Assembly: GCF_040147005.1 (NCBI RefSeq)
Contig: NZ_JAMSHO010000001.1
Location: forward strand, 1,054,001-1,118,000
Reading direction: 5' to 3'
DNA length: 64,000 nucleotides
Source: Halomonas sp. H10-9-1
GTDB taxonomy: Bacteria; Pseudomonadota; Gammaproteobacteria; Pseudomonadales; Halomonadaceae
Each line of letters begins with the position of its first letter. The first letter of the stretch is position 1. The position numbers and the translations under genes are program-made. Under the pieces are notes generated by a model. That model was given only the letters and a program-made list of their open reading frames with translations. It did not search any database and was not told the origin of the DNA. Of this stretch, positions 1 to 10,455 are shown one piece after another.

Positions 1-486
1 CTCGAGTACCTGGCGACGGCGCGCTGGGGTGGCCACCAGCCAGGCCTCTTCGCGCTGGTGATCCTGGATCAGCGCCCAGTCGTAGAGGCCCACCCGGCTG
101 GCCGGCAGCGCTACGGCGGCCCGGGCGCGTTGACCCACTGGCTCCAGGAGTGAGCCGAGGTCGTAGCTCCAGTAGCCGATCAGTCCGCCGAGGAAGGGCA
201 ACTCGCTCTCGGGCAGCGACCGGGTCGCGGTAAGGCGCTCGAGTAGCGCCTGCTGGGCGGCGAAGGGGGGGAGGCCCCGAAGCTCCGGCACGCCGTCGAT
301 GTGGCCAGCCGCATCCACCTCCAGCACCGCCAGCGGGTCGCTGGACAAGATGTCATAGCGCCCCCCTGGTGCCTCCGGGCGGCCACTGTCCAGCAATACG
401 GCGCCGGGCCTTCCACGCAGGCGCGTGAAGGCGGGGAGTGGGGTGGGCCGGTAGGGGTGCGGCGTGATCTGGAGTGGTGCGGTCAT
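1..486 (-). CDS. pabB: Aminodeoxychorismate synthase component I, N-terminal part (runs off left edge)
   Basis: The minus-strand frame opens with ATG at 484-486 and stays open to base 1, giving the first 162 residues; the rest lies outside the window. The translation starts MTAPLQITPHPYRPTP and contains YDILSSDP, FLGGLIGYWSYDLG and LYDWALIQDH, which match the N-terminal domain shared by PabB and TrpE. The GLIGYWSYDLG block and the short N-terminus favour PabB over TrpE. PabB aminates chorismate to 4-amino-4-deoxychorismate for folate synthesis, in the cytoplasm. It is divergent from the GntR regulator, with about 226 bp between them. The catalytic chorismate-binding domain cannot be inspected here, so TrpE is not fully excluded. 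Confidence 0.8.
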   Translation of the reverse strand, partial: MTAPLQITPHPYRPTPLPAFTRLRGRPGAVLLDSGRPEAPGGRYDILSSDPLAVLEVDAAGHIDGVPELRGLPPFAAQQALLERLTATRSLPESELPFLGGLIGYWSYDLGSLLEPVGQRARAAVALPASRVGLYDWALIQDHQREEAWLVATPARRRQVLE

Positions 487-581
487 CGATGGGCCTATGC
501 AGATGGGGTGCCCATTCTAGGCGTCGGAAGCGCCGCTGTCCTCGTCATGGCGCGCCGAAGGTCTCAACGTTGCCGGCTGCA

Positions 582-590
582 TTGTCGACA
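582..590. promoter_or_regulatory. Upstream copy of the TTGTCGACA operator-like motif
   Basis: TTGTCGACA with a preceding A matches the first 10 bases of the 12-bp palindrome at 697-708. It lies in the pabB/GntR divergent intergenic region, about 115 bp upstream of the second copy. GntR/FadR-type regulators often bind such short palindromes in pairs, so an autoregulatory role is inferred. Confidence 0.5.
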
Positions 591-696
591 CTCCCTGCCG
601 CAAGGGTCGAGTTGTTTACAACCAAAGGCGTATCGATCGGTCGTGACGCCATGTTGACCCGAGCTCAGCCAATGGCTACTCTTCACTCACCTCTTA

Positions 697-708
697 ATTG
701 TCGACAAT
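697..708. promoter_or_regulatory. Perfect 12-bp palindrome ATTGTCGACAAT, likely operator of the GntR regulator
   Basis: The sequence is its own reverse complement over 12 bp and ends 4 bp before the ATG chosen for the GntR gene. The same TTGTCGACA core recurs at 582-590 and at 6195-6203, in front of prpF. Position and repetition in one operon suggest it is the binding site of the adjacent regulator and controls the prp operon. Confidence 0.6.
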
Positions 709-712
709 CACC

Positions 713-1423
713 ATGAAGCCAGCCGAAGCCGAAACGTCCAGTCCCGAGGTGCGCACCCTGGCCGAACGCGTATTCCAGCAGCTGCAGGATGCCATCGTCC
801 GCGGCGAGCTGGCGCCGGGCAGCAAGATCACCGAGCCCGGCCTGGCACGGACCTATGGCATCTCCCGCGGACCGCTGCGCGAGGCGATGCGCCGCCTGGA
901 GGCGCATCGCCTGATCGAGCGGGTGCCCCACGTCGGTGCACGGGTGGTGAAGCTCTCCATCAAGGAGCTGCTCGAGCTGTTCGACGTGCGCGAGGCGCTG
1001 GAGAGCATGGCCGCCCGCCTGGCGGCCGAGCACATGACCGCCGAGGAGATCGCCGGGCTGCGCGAAGTGCTCGCGATGCACGAGCGCCAGGCCGACCTCA
1101 AGAAGGGCGAGGCCTACTATCAGCGCGAGGGTGACCTGGACTTTCACTATCGCATCGTCCAGGGCAGCCACAACCACATGCTGGTGACCATGCTCTGCGA
1201 CGACCTCTACTACCTGGTGCGGCTCTACCGCACCCAGTTCAGCGCCACTGGTTCGCGCCCGCAGCGCGCCTTCGTCGAGCACCACCGCATCGTCGACGCC
1301 ATCGAGGCCGGCGACGCCGAACTCGCCGAGCTGCTGATGCGCCGCCATGTCAGCGCCTCCCGGGCCAATGTTGTCGATCGCTATGCCGCTTCCCTCCGGG
1401 AACAGGAAGAGACCACGGCCTGA
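713..1423 (+). CDS. GntR-family (FadR/FCD subfamily) regulator of the methylcitrate operon
   Basis: This 236-residue protein has an N-terminal winged helix (about residues 15-80, with [20 protein letters not shown] as the recognition region) followed by an all-helical FCD ligand-binding domain (about 95-220). It heads the prpB-prpC-acnD genes on the same strand, which is the usual place of a GntR-type propionate regulator in Pseudomonas- and Halomonas-like bacteria; enterics use an unrelated sigma-54 activator. A TTG start at 698 would add five residues but would put the initiation codon inside the palindrome at 697-708. I prefer ATG 713, although neither has a strong Shine-Dalgarno sequence. 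The effector is probably a methylcitrate-cycle intermediate (inference). Confidence 0.85.
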   Translation: MKPAEAETSSPEVRTLAERVFQQLQDAIVRGELAPGSKITEPGLARTYGISRGPLREAMRRLEAHRLIERVPHVGARVVKLSIKELLELFDVREALESMAARLAAEHMTAEEIAGLREVLAMHERQADLKKGEAYYQREGDLDFHYRIVQGSHNHMLVTMLCDDLYYLVRLYRTQFSATGSRPQRAFVEHHRIVDAIEAGDAELAELLMRRHVSASRANVVDRYAASLREQEETTA

Positions 1424-1454
1424 CCCGTCATCGGATACCACCAGGAGAAACACC

Positions 1455-2360
1455 ATGACCCAGCAGACCCCCGGCGCCCGCTTCCGCGCCGCCCTCGAGG
1501 CCAATCGCCCGCTCTCCATCGTTGGCACCATCAACGCCTATACCGCCATGATGGCCGAGCGTGTCGGCCACCAGGCCATCTACCTCTCCGGCGGTGGCGT
1601 GGCCAACGCCTCCTTCGGGCTGCCGGACCTGGGCATGACCACCATGAACGACGTGGTCGAGGACGCCCACCGCATCTGCGGCGCCACCGACCTGCCGCTG
1701 CTGGTGGATATCGACACCGGCTGGGGTGGCGCCTTCAACATCGCCCGCACCGTTCGGGAGATGCAGCGCGCCGGCGTGGCCGCCGTGCACCTCGAGGACC
1801 AGGTGGCCCAGAAGCGCTGCGGTCACCGTCCCAACAAGGCGATCGTGTCCCAGCAGGAGATGGTCGATCGCGTCAAGGCCGCCGCCGATGCGCGCATCGA
1901 CCCTGACTTCTATCTGATCGCGCGCACCGATGCCTTCCAGAAGGACGGTCTGGATGCCGCCATCGAGCGCTCCCAGGCCTGCATCGAAGCGGGTGCCGAC
2001 GCCATCTTCGCCGAGGCGGTGCACACCCTCGACGACTATCGCGCCTTCTGCCAGCGCGTCGATGCGCCGATTCTTGCCAATATCACCGAGTTCGGCGCCA
2101 CGCCGCTGTTCTCCCAGCAGGAGCTGGCCGAGGTGGGCTGTCGCATGGTGCTCTACCCGCTGTCCGCCTTCCGCGCCATGAACGCCGCGGCGCTCAAGGT
2201 CTACCAGAGCATCCACGACAATGGCCATCAGCGCGATGTGGTCGAGCTGATGCAGACGCGCGATGAGCTCTACGACTTCCTCAACTATCACAGCTTCGAG
2301 CAGAAGCTCGACGCCTTGTTTGCCGAGAACGAGATCGCCGAGAAGGGCAGCGACGCCTGA
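1455..2360 (+). CDS. prpB: 2-methylisocitrate lyase
   Basis: PrpB cleaves 2-methylisocitrate to pyruvate and succinate, the last step of the 2-methylcitrate cycle for propionyl-CoA breakdown. The 301-residue product carries the isocitrate-lyase-superfamily signature KRCGHRPNK with the catalytic cysteine, and metal-binding VDIDTGWGG upstream of it. The ATG at 1455 is preceded by AGGAGA at 1443-1448. The 31-bp spacing from the regulator indicates co-transcription. Length matches the family (about 290-300 residues). Confidence 0.95.
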   Translation: MTQQTPGARFRAALEANRPLSIVGTINAYTAMMAERVGHQAIYLSGGGVANASFGLPDLGMTTMNDVVEDAHRICGATDLPLLVDIDTGWGGAFNIARTVREMQRAGVAAVHLEDQVAQKRCGHRPNKAIVSQQEMVDRVKAAADARIDPDFYLIARTDAFQKDGLDAAIERSQACIEAGADAIFAEAVHTLDDYRAFCQRVDAPILANITEFGATPLFSQQELAEVGCRMVLYPLSAFRAMNAAALKVYQSIHDNGHQRDVVELMQTRDELYDFLNYHSFEQKLDALFAENEIAEKGSDA

Positions 2361-2403
2361 CGCGCGCTCTACGCCGGAAACACCACTCAAGAGGAGAGAT
2401 GAC

Positions 2404-3531
2404 ATGGCTGATAAACCCATTAGCGGCGCAGGCCTGCGCGGCCAGAGTGCTGGCGCCACCGCCCTGTGTACCGTCGGCAAGACCGGCTCCGGCCTGACCT
2501 ACCGCGGTTTCGACATCAAGGAGCTGGCGGAGAAGGCAAGGTTCGAAGAGGTGGCCTACCTGCTGCTCAAGGGCAAGCTGCCCAACCAGACCGAGCTCGA
2601 CGCCTACATCGCCAAGCTCAAGGGACTGCGTGGCCTGCCTTCGGCACTCAAGACCGTGCTCGAGCAGATCCCCCGGGACGCCCACCCCATGGACGTGATG
2701 CGTACCGGCGCTTCCATGCTCGGCAACCTCGAGACCGAGCAGAGCTTCGACGAGCAGCAGGACGTCTCCGACCGCCTGCTCGCCGCGCTGCCGTCGATCA
2801 TCTGCTACTGGTACCGCTTCAGCCACGATGGCGTGCGCATCGAGACCGAGACTGACGACGACTCGGTGGGCGGGCACTTCCTGCACATGCTGCGTGGCGA
2901 GCCGGCCTCCGAGCTGCACGCCCGGGTGATGAACGTCTCGCTGATCCTTTACGCCGAGCACGAGTTCAACGCCTCTACCTTTACCGCACGCGTTTGTGCC
3001 TCGACGCTCTCCGACATGCACTCCTGCGTGACCGGCGCCATCGGCTCCCTGCGTGGCCCGCTGCATGGCGGTGCCAATGAGGCGGCCATGGAGATGATCG
3101 AGGACTGGCAGTCCGCGGATGAGGCCGAGAGCAAGATCCTCGGCATGCTCGAGCGCAAGGACAAGATCATGGGCTTCGGCCACGCGATCTATCGCGAGTC
3201 CGACCCGCGCAACGCGATCATCAAAGAGTGGTCGAAGAGGCTGGCCGAGGACGTGGGTGACAGCGTGCTCTATCCGGTCTCCGAGCGCGTCGAGGCGGTG
3301 ATGTGGCGCGAGAAGAAGCTGTTCTGCAACGCCGACTTCTTCCACGCCAGCGCCTACCACTTCATGGACATCCCGACCAAGCTGTTCACCCCGATCTTCG
3401 TCTGCTCGCGGGTCACCGGCTGGTGTGCCCACGTCTTCGAGCAGCGCGCCAACAACCGCATCATCCGTCCCAGCGCCGACTATATCGGCCCGGAGAAGAG
3501 CGAGTGGGTGCCCATCGAGCAGCGGGGGTGA
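2404..3531 (+). CDS. prpC: 2-methylcitrate synthase
   Basis: PrpC condenses propionyl-CoA with oxaloacetate to 2-methylcitrate. The 375-residue protein is a short-type citrate synthase with the catalytic-region motifs GPLHGGANEAAMEM and GFGHAIYRESDPR. The start MADKPISGAGLRGQSAG is typical of PrpC, and the ATG at 2404 has AAGAGGAGAG just upstream; in-frame codons before it are not family-like. It sits between prpB and acnD in one operon. Methylcitrate synthase rather than GltA is chosen from context, length and N-terminus. Confidence 0.93.
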   Translation: MADKPISGAGLRGQSAGATALCTVGKTGSGLTYRGFDIKELAEKARFEEVAYLLLKGKLPNQTELDAYIAKLKGLRGLPSALKTVLEQIPRDAHPMDVMRTGASMLGNLETEQSFDEQQDVSDRLLAALPSIICYWYRFSHDGVRIETETDDDSVGGHFLHMLRGEPASELHARVMNVSLILYAEHEFNASTFTARVCASTLSDMHSCVTGAIGSLRGPLHGGANEAAMEMIEDWQSADEAESKILGMLERKDKIMGFGHAIYRESDPRNAIIKEWSKRLAEDVGDSVLYPVSERVEAVMWREKKLFCNADFFHASAYHFMDIPTKLFTPIFVCSRVTGWCAHVFEQRANNRIIRPSADYIGPEKSEWVPIEQRG

Positions 3532-3533
3532 GC

Positions 3534-6164
3534 ATGAATACCGACTACCGTAAACCGCTTCCCGGCACCGAGCTGGACTACTTCGACGTGCGCGCGGCCG
3601 TCGAGGCGATCCAGCCCGGTGCCTATGACACCCTTCCTTACACCTCGCGGGTACTCGCCGAGCAGCTGGTGCGCCGTTGCGATCCGGCGCTGCTCACCGC
3701 TGCGCTCACGCAGCTGATCGAGCGTCGCCGCGACCTGGACTTCCCCTGGTACCCGGCGCGCGTGGTGTGCCACGACATCCTCGGCCAGACGGCGCTGGTC
3801 GACCTGGCCGGCCTGCGCGACGCCATCGCCGAGCAGGGCGGCGACCCGGCCAAGGTCAACCCGGTGGTGCCCACCCAGTTGATCGTCGACCACTCCCTGG
3901 CCGTCGAGCACGCCGGCTTCGAGCCGGACGCCTTCGACAAGAACCGCGCCATCGAGGATCGTCGCAACGAGGATCGCTTCCACTTCATCGAATGGACCAA
4001 GACCGCCTTCGAGAACGTCGATGTGATTCCCGCCGGCAACGGCATCATGCACCAGATCAACCTGGAGAAGATGTCGCCGGTGGTGCAGGCGCGCCCCGAC
4101 GAGAACGGCAAGCGCGTGGCCTTCCCGGATACCTGCGTGGGCACCGACAGCCACACCCCGCATATCGACTGCCTGGGCGTGATCGCCATCGGCGTCGGCG
4201 GCCTCGAGGCCGAGACCGTGATGCTGGGCCGCCCCTCCATGATGCGCCTGCCCGACATCGTCGGCGTGGAGCTGACCGGCAAGCCCAACCCCGGTATCAC
4301 CGCCACCGACATCGTGCTGGCGATCACCGAGTTCCTGCGCAAGGAGCGCGTGGTGGGGGCCTACCTGGAGTTCTTCGGTGAGGGGGCCAAGAGCCTCACC
4401 ATCGGCGACCGCGCGACCATCTCCAACATGACCCCGGAGTATGGGGCCTCGGCGGCGATGTTCTACATCGACGAGCAGACCATCGATTACCTGACGCTGA
4501 CCGGCCGCGAGCCGGAGCAGGTCGAACTGGTCGAGACCTACGCCAAGCAGATCGGCCTGTGGGCCGACTGCCTGGAGCAGGCCCAGTACGAGCGGGTGCT
4601 GACCTTCGACCTTTCCAGCGTGGAGCGCAACCTGGCGGGCCCCTCCAACCCGCACCGTCGCCTGCCCACCAGCGCCCTGGCCGAGCGCGGCATCGCCGTG
4701 AACTATGAGCGCGCCCAGGCGGAGGAGCGGGAGGGCAGGATGCCCGATGGCGCGGTGATCATCGCCGCCATCACCAGTTGCACCAACACCTCCAACCCGC
4801 GCAATGTGGTGGGTGCGGCCCTGTTGGCCAAGAAGGCCAATGAGCTTGGCCTGACGCGCAAGCCCTGGGTGAAGTCGTCGTTTGCGCCGGGCTCCAAGGT
4901 GGCACGCCTCTATCTGGAGGAGGCCGGCCTGCTGCCGGAGCTGGAGAAGCTCGGCTTCGGCATCGTTGCTTACGCCTGCACCACCTGCAACGGCATGTCC
5001 GGCGCTCTCGATCCGAAGATCCAGCAGGAGATCATCGACCGCGATCTCTACGCCACCGCCGTGCTCTCCGGCAACCGCAACTTCGATGGCCGCATCCACC
5101 CCTACGCCAAGCAGGCCTTCCTGGCCTCGCCGGCGCTGGTGGTGGCCTACGCGATCGCCGGGACCGTGCGCTTCGACATCGAGAAGGACGTGCTGGGTAC
5201 CGATCACGACGGCAACCCGGTGACGCTCAAGGACCTCTGGCCCTCCGACGAGGAGATCGACGCCATCGTCGGCGAGTTCGTCAAGCCGGAGCAGTTCAAA
5301 CAGGTCTACATCCCGATGTTCGACCTGGATGCCTTCGAGAAGGCCGAGAGCCCGCTCTACGACTGGCGTCCGCAGAGCACCTACATCCGTCGACCGCCCT
5401 ACTGGGAAGGCACCATGGCCGCCGCGCGCGAGCTCAAGGGGATGCGCCCCCTGGCGATCCTGCCGGACAACATCACCACCGACCACCTGTCGCCGTCCAA
5501 TGCCATCATGATGGACAGCGCGGCGGGGGAGTATCTGCACAAGATGGGCCTGCCGGAGGAGGACTTCAACTCCTACGCCACCCACCGCGGCGACCACCTC
5601 ACCGCCCAGCGGGCGACGCTCGCCAACCCCAAGCTCTTCAACGAGATGGTGCGCGACGAGAAGGGCGAGGTGGTGCAGGGCTCACTGGCGCGCATCGAGC
5701 CGGAAGGCAAGGTGACCCGCATGTGGGAGGCCATCGAGGCCTATATGGAGCGCAAGCAGCCGCTGATCGTCATCGCCGGCGCCGATTATGGCCAGGGCTC
5801 CTCCCGTGACTGGGCGGCCAAGGGCGTGGCCCTGGCCGGGGTCGAGGCGATCGCCGCCGAGGGCTTCGAGCGCATCCACCGCACCAACCTGATCGGCATG
5901 GGCGTGATGCCGCTGCAGTTCCAGGAGGGCACTACCCGCCACACCCTGCAGCTTGACGGCACCGAGACCTATGACGTGGAAGGGACGCCTGAGCCGGGTG
6001 CGACCCTGGAGCTGGTTATCCACCGCAAGAGCGGAGAGGTCGATCGCGTGCCGGTGACCTGCCGCCTGGATACCGCCGAGGAGGTCACCGTCTACTCCGC
6101 CGGCGGCGTTCTGCAGCGCTTCGCCAAGGACTTCCTGGAGTCCTCGGACGAAGCGGTCAGCTGA
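3534..6164 (+). CDS. acnD: Fe/S-dependent 2-methylisocitrate dehydratase (AcnD)
   Basis: AcnD is the aconitase-like enzyme that dehydrates 2-methylcitrate in organisms lacking PrpD; its product is isomerised by PrpF. The 876-residue protein has the 4Fe-4S cysteine motifs TSCTNTSNPRNV and CTTCNGMSG and the substrate-binding SSRDWAAKG near the C-terminus. The ATG at 3534 lies 2 bp after the prpC stop, implying translational coupling. Longer upstream frames only read through prpC out of frame. Size and the downstream prpF separate it from AcnA. Confidence 0.93.
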   Translation: MNTDYRKPLPGTELDYFDVRAAVEAIQPGAYDTLPYTSRVLAEQLVRRCDPALLTAALTQLIERRRDLDFPWYPARVVCHDILGQTALVDLAGLRDAIAEQGGDPAKVNPVVPTQLIVDHSLAVEHAGFEPDAFDKNRAIEDRRNEDRFHFIEWTKTAFENVDVIPAGNGIMHQINLEKMSPVVQARPDENGKRVAFPDTCVGTDSHTPHIDCLGVIAIGVGGLEAETVMLGRPSMMRLPDIVGVELTGKPNPGITATDIVLAITEFLRKERVVGAYLEFFGEGAKSLTIGDRATISNMTPEYGASAAMFYIDEQTIDYLTLTGREPEQVELVETYAKQIGLWADCLEQAQYERVLTFDLSSVERNLAGPSNPHRRLPTSALAERGIAVNYERAQAEEREGRMPDGAVIIAAITSCTNTSNPRNVVGAALLAKKANELGLTRKPWVKSSFAPGSKVARLYLEEAGLLPELEKLGFGIVAYACTTCNGMSGALDPKIQQEIIDRDLYATAVLSGNRNFDGRIHPYAKQAFLASPALVVAYAIAGTVRFDIEKDVLGTDHDGNPVTLKDLWPSDEEIDAIVGEFVKPEQFKQVYIPMFDLDAFEKAESPLYDWRPQSTYIRRPPYWEGTMAAARELKGMRPLAILPDNITTDHLSPSNAIMMDSAAGEYLHKMGLPEEDFNSYATHRGDHLTAQRATLANPKLFNEMVRDEKGEVVQGSLARIEPEGKVTRMWEAIEAYMERKQPLIVIAGADYGQGSSRDWAAKGVALAGVEAIAAEGFERIHRTNLIGMGVMPLQFQEGTTRHTLQLDGTETYDVEGTPEPGATLELVIHRKSGEVDRVPVTCRLDTAEEVTVYSAGGVLQRFAKDFLESSDEAVS

Positions 6165-6194
6165 ATCGGGCGGCGGGGTCAAGGTCTTGCCGCC

Positions 6195-6203
6195 TTGTCG
6201 ACA
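6195..6203. promoter_or_regulatory. Third TTGTCGACA motif, upstream of prpF
   Basis: The core TGTCGACA is palindromic and repeats the motif found twice upstream of the GntR gene. It lies 31 bp after acnD and 187 bp before prpF, so prpF may have its own regulated promoter. The dispersed repeat at 6211-6313 separates the motif from prpF. Confidence 0.45.
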
Positions 6204-6210
6204 GCTCGAA

Positions 6211-6313
6211 GCTTCTCCGGCGACAGGCCTACGAGGGGGCGCTGTGAACCCTTCCCTGGGCGCTACCGACGCCGTTCCTGGCGTAGGACCCCCTCTCTGG
6301 CCTGTCCCCGGCA
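6211..6313 (-). repeat. Dispersed ~105-bp imperfect palindromic repeat, copy 1
   Basis: Read on the minus strand this stretch closely matches 36206-36310: both begin GCCGGGGACAGGC, share AGAGGGGGTCC, GGTAGCG and ACAGCGCCCCCTCG, and end GCCTGT(C/T)GCCGG(A/G)GAAG. The two ends are inverted repeats of each other (CCGGGGACAGGC against GCCTGT-GCCGG). It encodes nothing evident. The form is that of a MITE- or REP-like element between acnD and prpF. Confidence 0.75.
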
Positions 6314-6389
6314 CTTCTCGCTTCAGGTAGCTACACCATTTGCTGCCGCGCTTTACGGCGCGGCAGCTTTCCTTCCGGAGTCATTTCTC

Positions 6390-7580
6390 ATGGCACACGT
6401 TCCCCAGATTCGCATTCCCGCCACCTACATGCGCGGCGGCACCAGCAAGGGCGTCTTCTTTCGCCTCGACGACCTGCCCGAGGCCGCCCGGGTGCCGGGC
6501 GAGGCCCGCGACCGCCTGCTGATGCGGGTGATCGGCAGCCCCGACCCCTACCAGAAACAGATCGACGGCATGGGCGGGGCGACCTCCAGCACCAGCAAGA
6601 CCGTGATCCTCGCGAAGAGCGAGCACCCCGGCCACGACGTCGACTACCTGTTCGGCCAGGTCGCCATCGACAAGGCCTTCGTCGACTGGAGTGGCAACTG
6701 CGGCAACCTCTCCGCGGCGGTGGGGCCCTTCGCCATCAGCAACGGCCTGATTGATCCCGCGCGCATCCCCGAGAACGGCGAGGTCGAGGTGCGCATCTGG
6801 CAGGCCAACATCGGCAAGACCATCGTCTCGCGGGTGCCGATCACCGACGGCCAGGTGCAGGAGACCGGCGACTTCGAGCTCGACGGCGTGACCTTCCCGG
6901 CCGCCGAGGTGCCCGTGGCGTTCAAGGACCCCGCGGATGGCGAGGGCGCCATCTTCCCCACCGGGCAATTGGTCGACGACCTGGAGGTGCCGGCCGAGGT
7001 GGTGGAGGGGGGCATCCTCAAGGCCACGATGATCAACGCCGGCATCCCCACCGTCTTCGTCAACGCCGCCGATCTCGGCTACACCGGCAGCGAGCTGCAG
7101 GAGGCGATCAACGGCGACGCCCAGGCGCTCGAGCGCTTCGAGGCCATCCGCGCCCATGCCGCCCTGCGCATGGGACTGATCAGTGAGCTCGGCGAGGCCG
7201 CCAATCGCCAGCACACGCCCAAGGTCGCCTTCGTGGCGCCGCCGGCGAGCTACACCGCCTCCAGCGGCAAGGCGGTCGAGGCCGACGCGATCGACCTGCG
7301 GGTGCGGGCGCTCTCCATGGGCAAGCTGCACCACGCCATGATGGGCACCGCCGCGGTCGCCATCGCCTCGGCGGCCGCCATCGAGGGCACCCTGGTCAAC
7401 CTGGCCGCCGGCGGCGGCAAGCGCCGCGCCGTCACCTTCGGCCACCCCTCCGGCACCCTGCGGGTCGGCGCCGAGGCGAGCCTGGTCGACGGCCGCTGGG
7501 TGATCGACGAGGCATTGATGAGCCGCAGCGCCCGGGTGCTGATGGAAGGCTTCGTGCGGATCCCCGGCGACAGCTTCTGA
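6390..7580 (+). CDS. prpF: PrpF, methylaconitate isomerase (AcnD accessory protein)
   Basis: The 396-residue product starts MAHVPQIRIPATYMRGGTSK and contains SGNCGNLSAAVGPFA, the conserved block carrying the cysteine near the active site of the PrpF family (diaminopimelate-epimerase fold). PrpF isomerises 2-methylaconitate made by AcnD so that the cycle can proceed without PrpD. ATG 6390 is preceded by TCCGGAG; the longer TTG-started frame from 6195 reads through the operator and repeat and is rejected. The gap from acnD is 225 bp, unusually wide for this pair because of the inserted repeat. Confidence 0.93.
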   Translation: MAHVPQIRIPATYMRGGTSKGVFFRLDDLPEAARVPGEARDRLLMRVIGSPDPYQKQIDGMGGATSSTSKTVILAKSEHPGHDVDYLFGQVAIDKAFVDWSGNCGNLSAAVGPFAISNGLIDPARIPENGEVEVRIWQANIGKTIVSRVPITDGQVQETGDFELDGVTFPAAEVPVAFKDPADGEGAIFPTGQLVDDLEVPAEVVEGGILKATMINAGIPTVFVNAADLGYTGSELQEAINGDAQALERFEAIRAHAALRMGLISELGEAANRQHTPKVAFVAPPASYTASSGKAVEADAIDLRVRALSMGKLHHAMMGTAAVAIASAAAIEGTLVNLAAGGGKRRAVTFGHPSGTLRVGAEASLVDGRWVIDEALMSRSARVLMEGFVRIPGDSF

Positions 7581-7640
7581 GTCCACGCCATGCGCCGGAA
7601 CGCCGCCTCGGGTCGAAAGTGAACTGACCCCGCATAGAAA

Positions 7641-7679
7641 CACCCCGAAGGTTGGATTGGGTGTCCAACTCTCGGGGTG
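7641..7679. terminator. Hairpin between convergent prpF and ettA
   Basis: CACCCCGA (7641-7648) pairs with TCGGGGTG (7672-7679), and GTTGGA with TCCAAC inside. It lies between the ends of two convergent genes and could serve both. No clear T-run follows on either strand. Confidence 0.55.
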
Positions 7680-7717
7680 CAGTTCTTGGCCTTGGGGGGC
7701 AGCTCCGGCGCAGCCGG

Positions 7718-9379
<1,662 letters not shown>

Positions 9380-9449
9380 GGAGTTCCACTTGGTTGAAGG
9401 ATTGGCTGACCCAAGGATGATAGAGCCCGCAACTGGCAAAGGCTAGCCA

Positions 9450-9467
9450 CCCGCCCCCTCCGGCGGG
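9450..9467 (-). terminator. Weak GC hairpin after the PA3496-like gene
   Basis: CCCGCC and GGCGGG pair across a 6-nt loop immediately after the stop codon (complement of 9469-9471). The stem is short and no T-run follows, so termination before ettA may be partial. Confidence 0.3.
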
Positions 9468-9468
9468 G

Positions 9469-9672
9469 CTACTCCTCTTCGTCGATGGCCCAGTCATCCT
9501 CGATGGCGCGGCGCAGCCGGCGCTCCTCGAGCAGCGCCTCCACGCGGCGGCGGGCGCGCAGGGTATCGGCACGACTGGAAGCGCGGGGGCGCGCGTAGTC
9601 GTCATCGTTCATGGCGTCGGAGAGTTCCTGGTCGTCATCGTATCCAGGATCGAGAAGGTGTTCACGGCCCAT
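9469..9672 (-). CDS. PA3496-like small acidic/basic protein
   Basis: This 67-residue protein has an acidic N-terminal half (DPGYDDDQELSDAMNDDDY) and a basic helical C-terminal part (RRRVEALLEERRLRRAIEDDW) that resembles the short proteins annotated as the PA3496 family, putative envelope-integrity proteins. There is no signal peptide or membrane segment. It is encoded upstream of ettA on the same strand. The function is unknown and the family match is from memory of its pattern. Confidence 0.6.
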   Translation of the reverse strand: MGREHLLDPGYDDDQELSDAMNDDDYARPRASSRADTLRARRRVEALLEERRLRRAIEDDWAIDEEE

Positions 9673-9758
9673 GTGGTGTTCCTCCCATGGCCAGTGGTCG
9701 ACGGGCGTCGACCGCTTACGTATCGCTTCTCATCCCCTGTGCGTCTGTGGAATCCGAA

Positions 9759-9787
9759 GCGCCCAGGCAACGGGGTTGCCTGGGCGC
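9759..9787 (-). terminator. Perfect 13-bp-stem hairpin after the LOV gene
   Basis: GCGCCCAGGCAAC and its exact complement flank a 3-nt GGG loop. It lies between the LOV stop codon (9863) and the PA3496-like gene (start 9672), both minus strand, so it probably ends the LOV transcript. The T-run on that strand is poor. Confidence 0.6.
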
Positions 9788-9862
9788 TGTATATATGCAA
9801 CGCGCGAGGAGTACAAGCCCCTCGCGTGAATTTCCTGATTTACCTCACGCCTGTCGCCGGGC

Positions 9863-10297
9863 TCACTCCAGGCCGTGCTCGGCCTTGAGGCGCTCCAGCT
9901 CCTGCTGGGCCTCGACCCGCTCGGTGACATCCTTCTGCACGCCGATGTAGTAGGTGAGGTTGTCGTCGTCGTCATGCACCGGCGTGATCGAGAGCTCGTT
10001 GTAGAACAGGGTGCCGTCCTTGCGGTAGTTGCGCAGCACTGTGCGGCAGGGCCGTCCCTCGGCCAGCGCCTTGCGGATGGCCACCAGGCCCTCCTGATCG
10101 CGGTCGTCGTTCTGCAGGAAGCGGCAGTCCTGGTAGAGGATCTCGTCGGCGCTGTAGCCGGTCAGACGCTCGAAGCCCTGGTTGACGTAGATCAGGATGT
10201 TCTCGTCGCCCTCCTGTTCGGCGACCACGATGCCGTCCTCCGAGGCGTCGATGATGCGCTCGAGCAGGTCCGGGCTGATCAGTGGGGATCGTTTCAT
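9863..10297 (-). CDS. Short LOV blue-light photoreceptor (PAS/LOV domain only)
   Basis: The 144-residue product is a single PAS core with no effector domain. It contains YQDCRFLQNDDRDQ, a variant of the LOV signature NCRFLQ in which the photoactive cysteine (residue 58) is kept and Asn is replaced by Asp, as in the short LOV proteins of Pseudomonas putida (PpSB1-LOV type). NYRKDG (flavin contacts) and the glutamine in IGVQKDVT expected to flip on adduct formation are also present. Short helices before residue 15 and after residue 125 could mediate dimerisation. The ATG at 10297 gives the family start; the longer frame upstream overlaps the MFS gene out of frame. Output partner unknown. Confidence 0.88.
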   Translation of the reverse strand: MKRSPLISPDLLERIIDASEDGIVVAEQEGDENILIYVNQGFERLTGYSADEILYQDCRFLQNDDRDQEGLVAIRKALAEGRPCRTVLRNYRKDGTLFYNELSITPVHDDDDNLTYYIGVQKDVTERVEAQQELERLKAEHGLE

Positions 10298-10455
10298 ATC
10301 GGGTGTTCCATTATGGGCGTTCCTGTCGCGGATCCGGTCCTGGCCGCCTGGGTGACGACGTGCGTATTGCACTCGATTGTGCCAGATAGCATGGCCAGTA
10401 GCCGGCGGGATTTCAACGCGACCCAAGGCTCGTCGCCGATAGCCGTCGCAGTCGG

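Noticed and set aside
698..712. TTG start for the GntR regulator
   Set aside because: The codon lies inside the perfect palindrome at 697-708, and the ATG at 713 gives a normal family N-terminus.
3480..5597. 705-codon minus-strand open frame opposite acnD
   Set aside because: Shadow of acnD; rich in His, Gly and Leu with no domain pattern.
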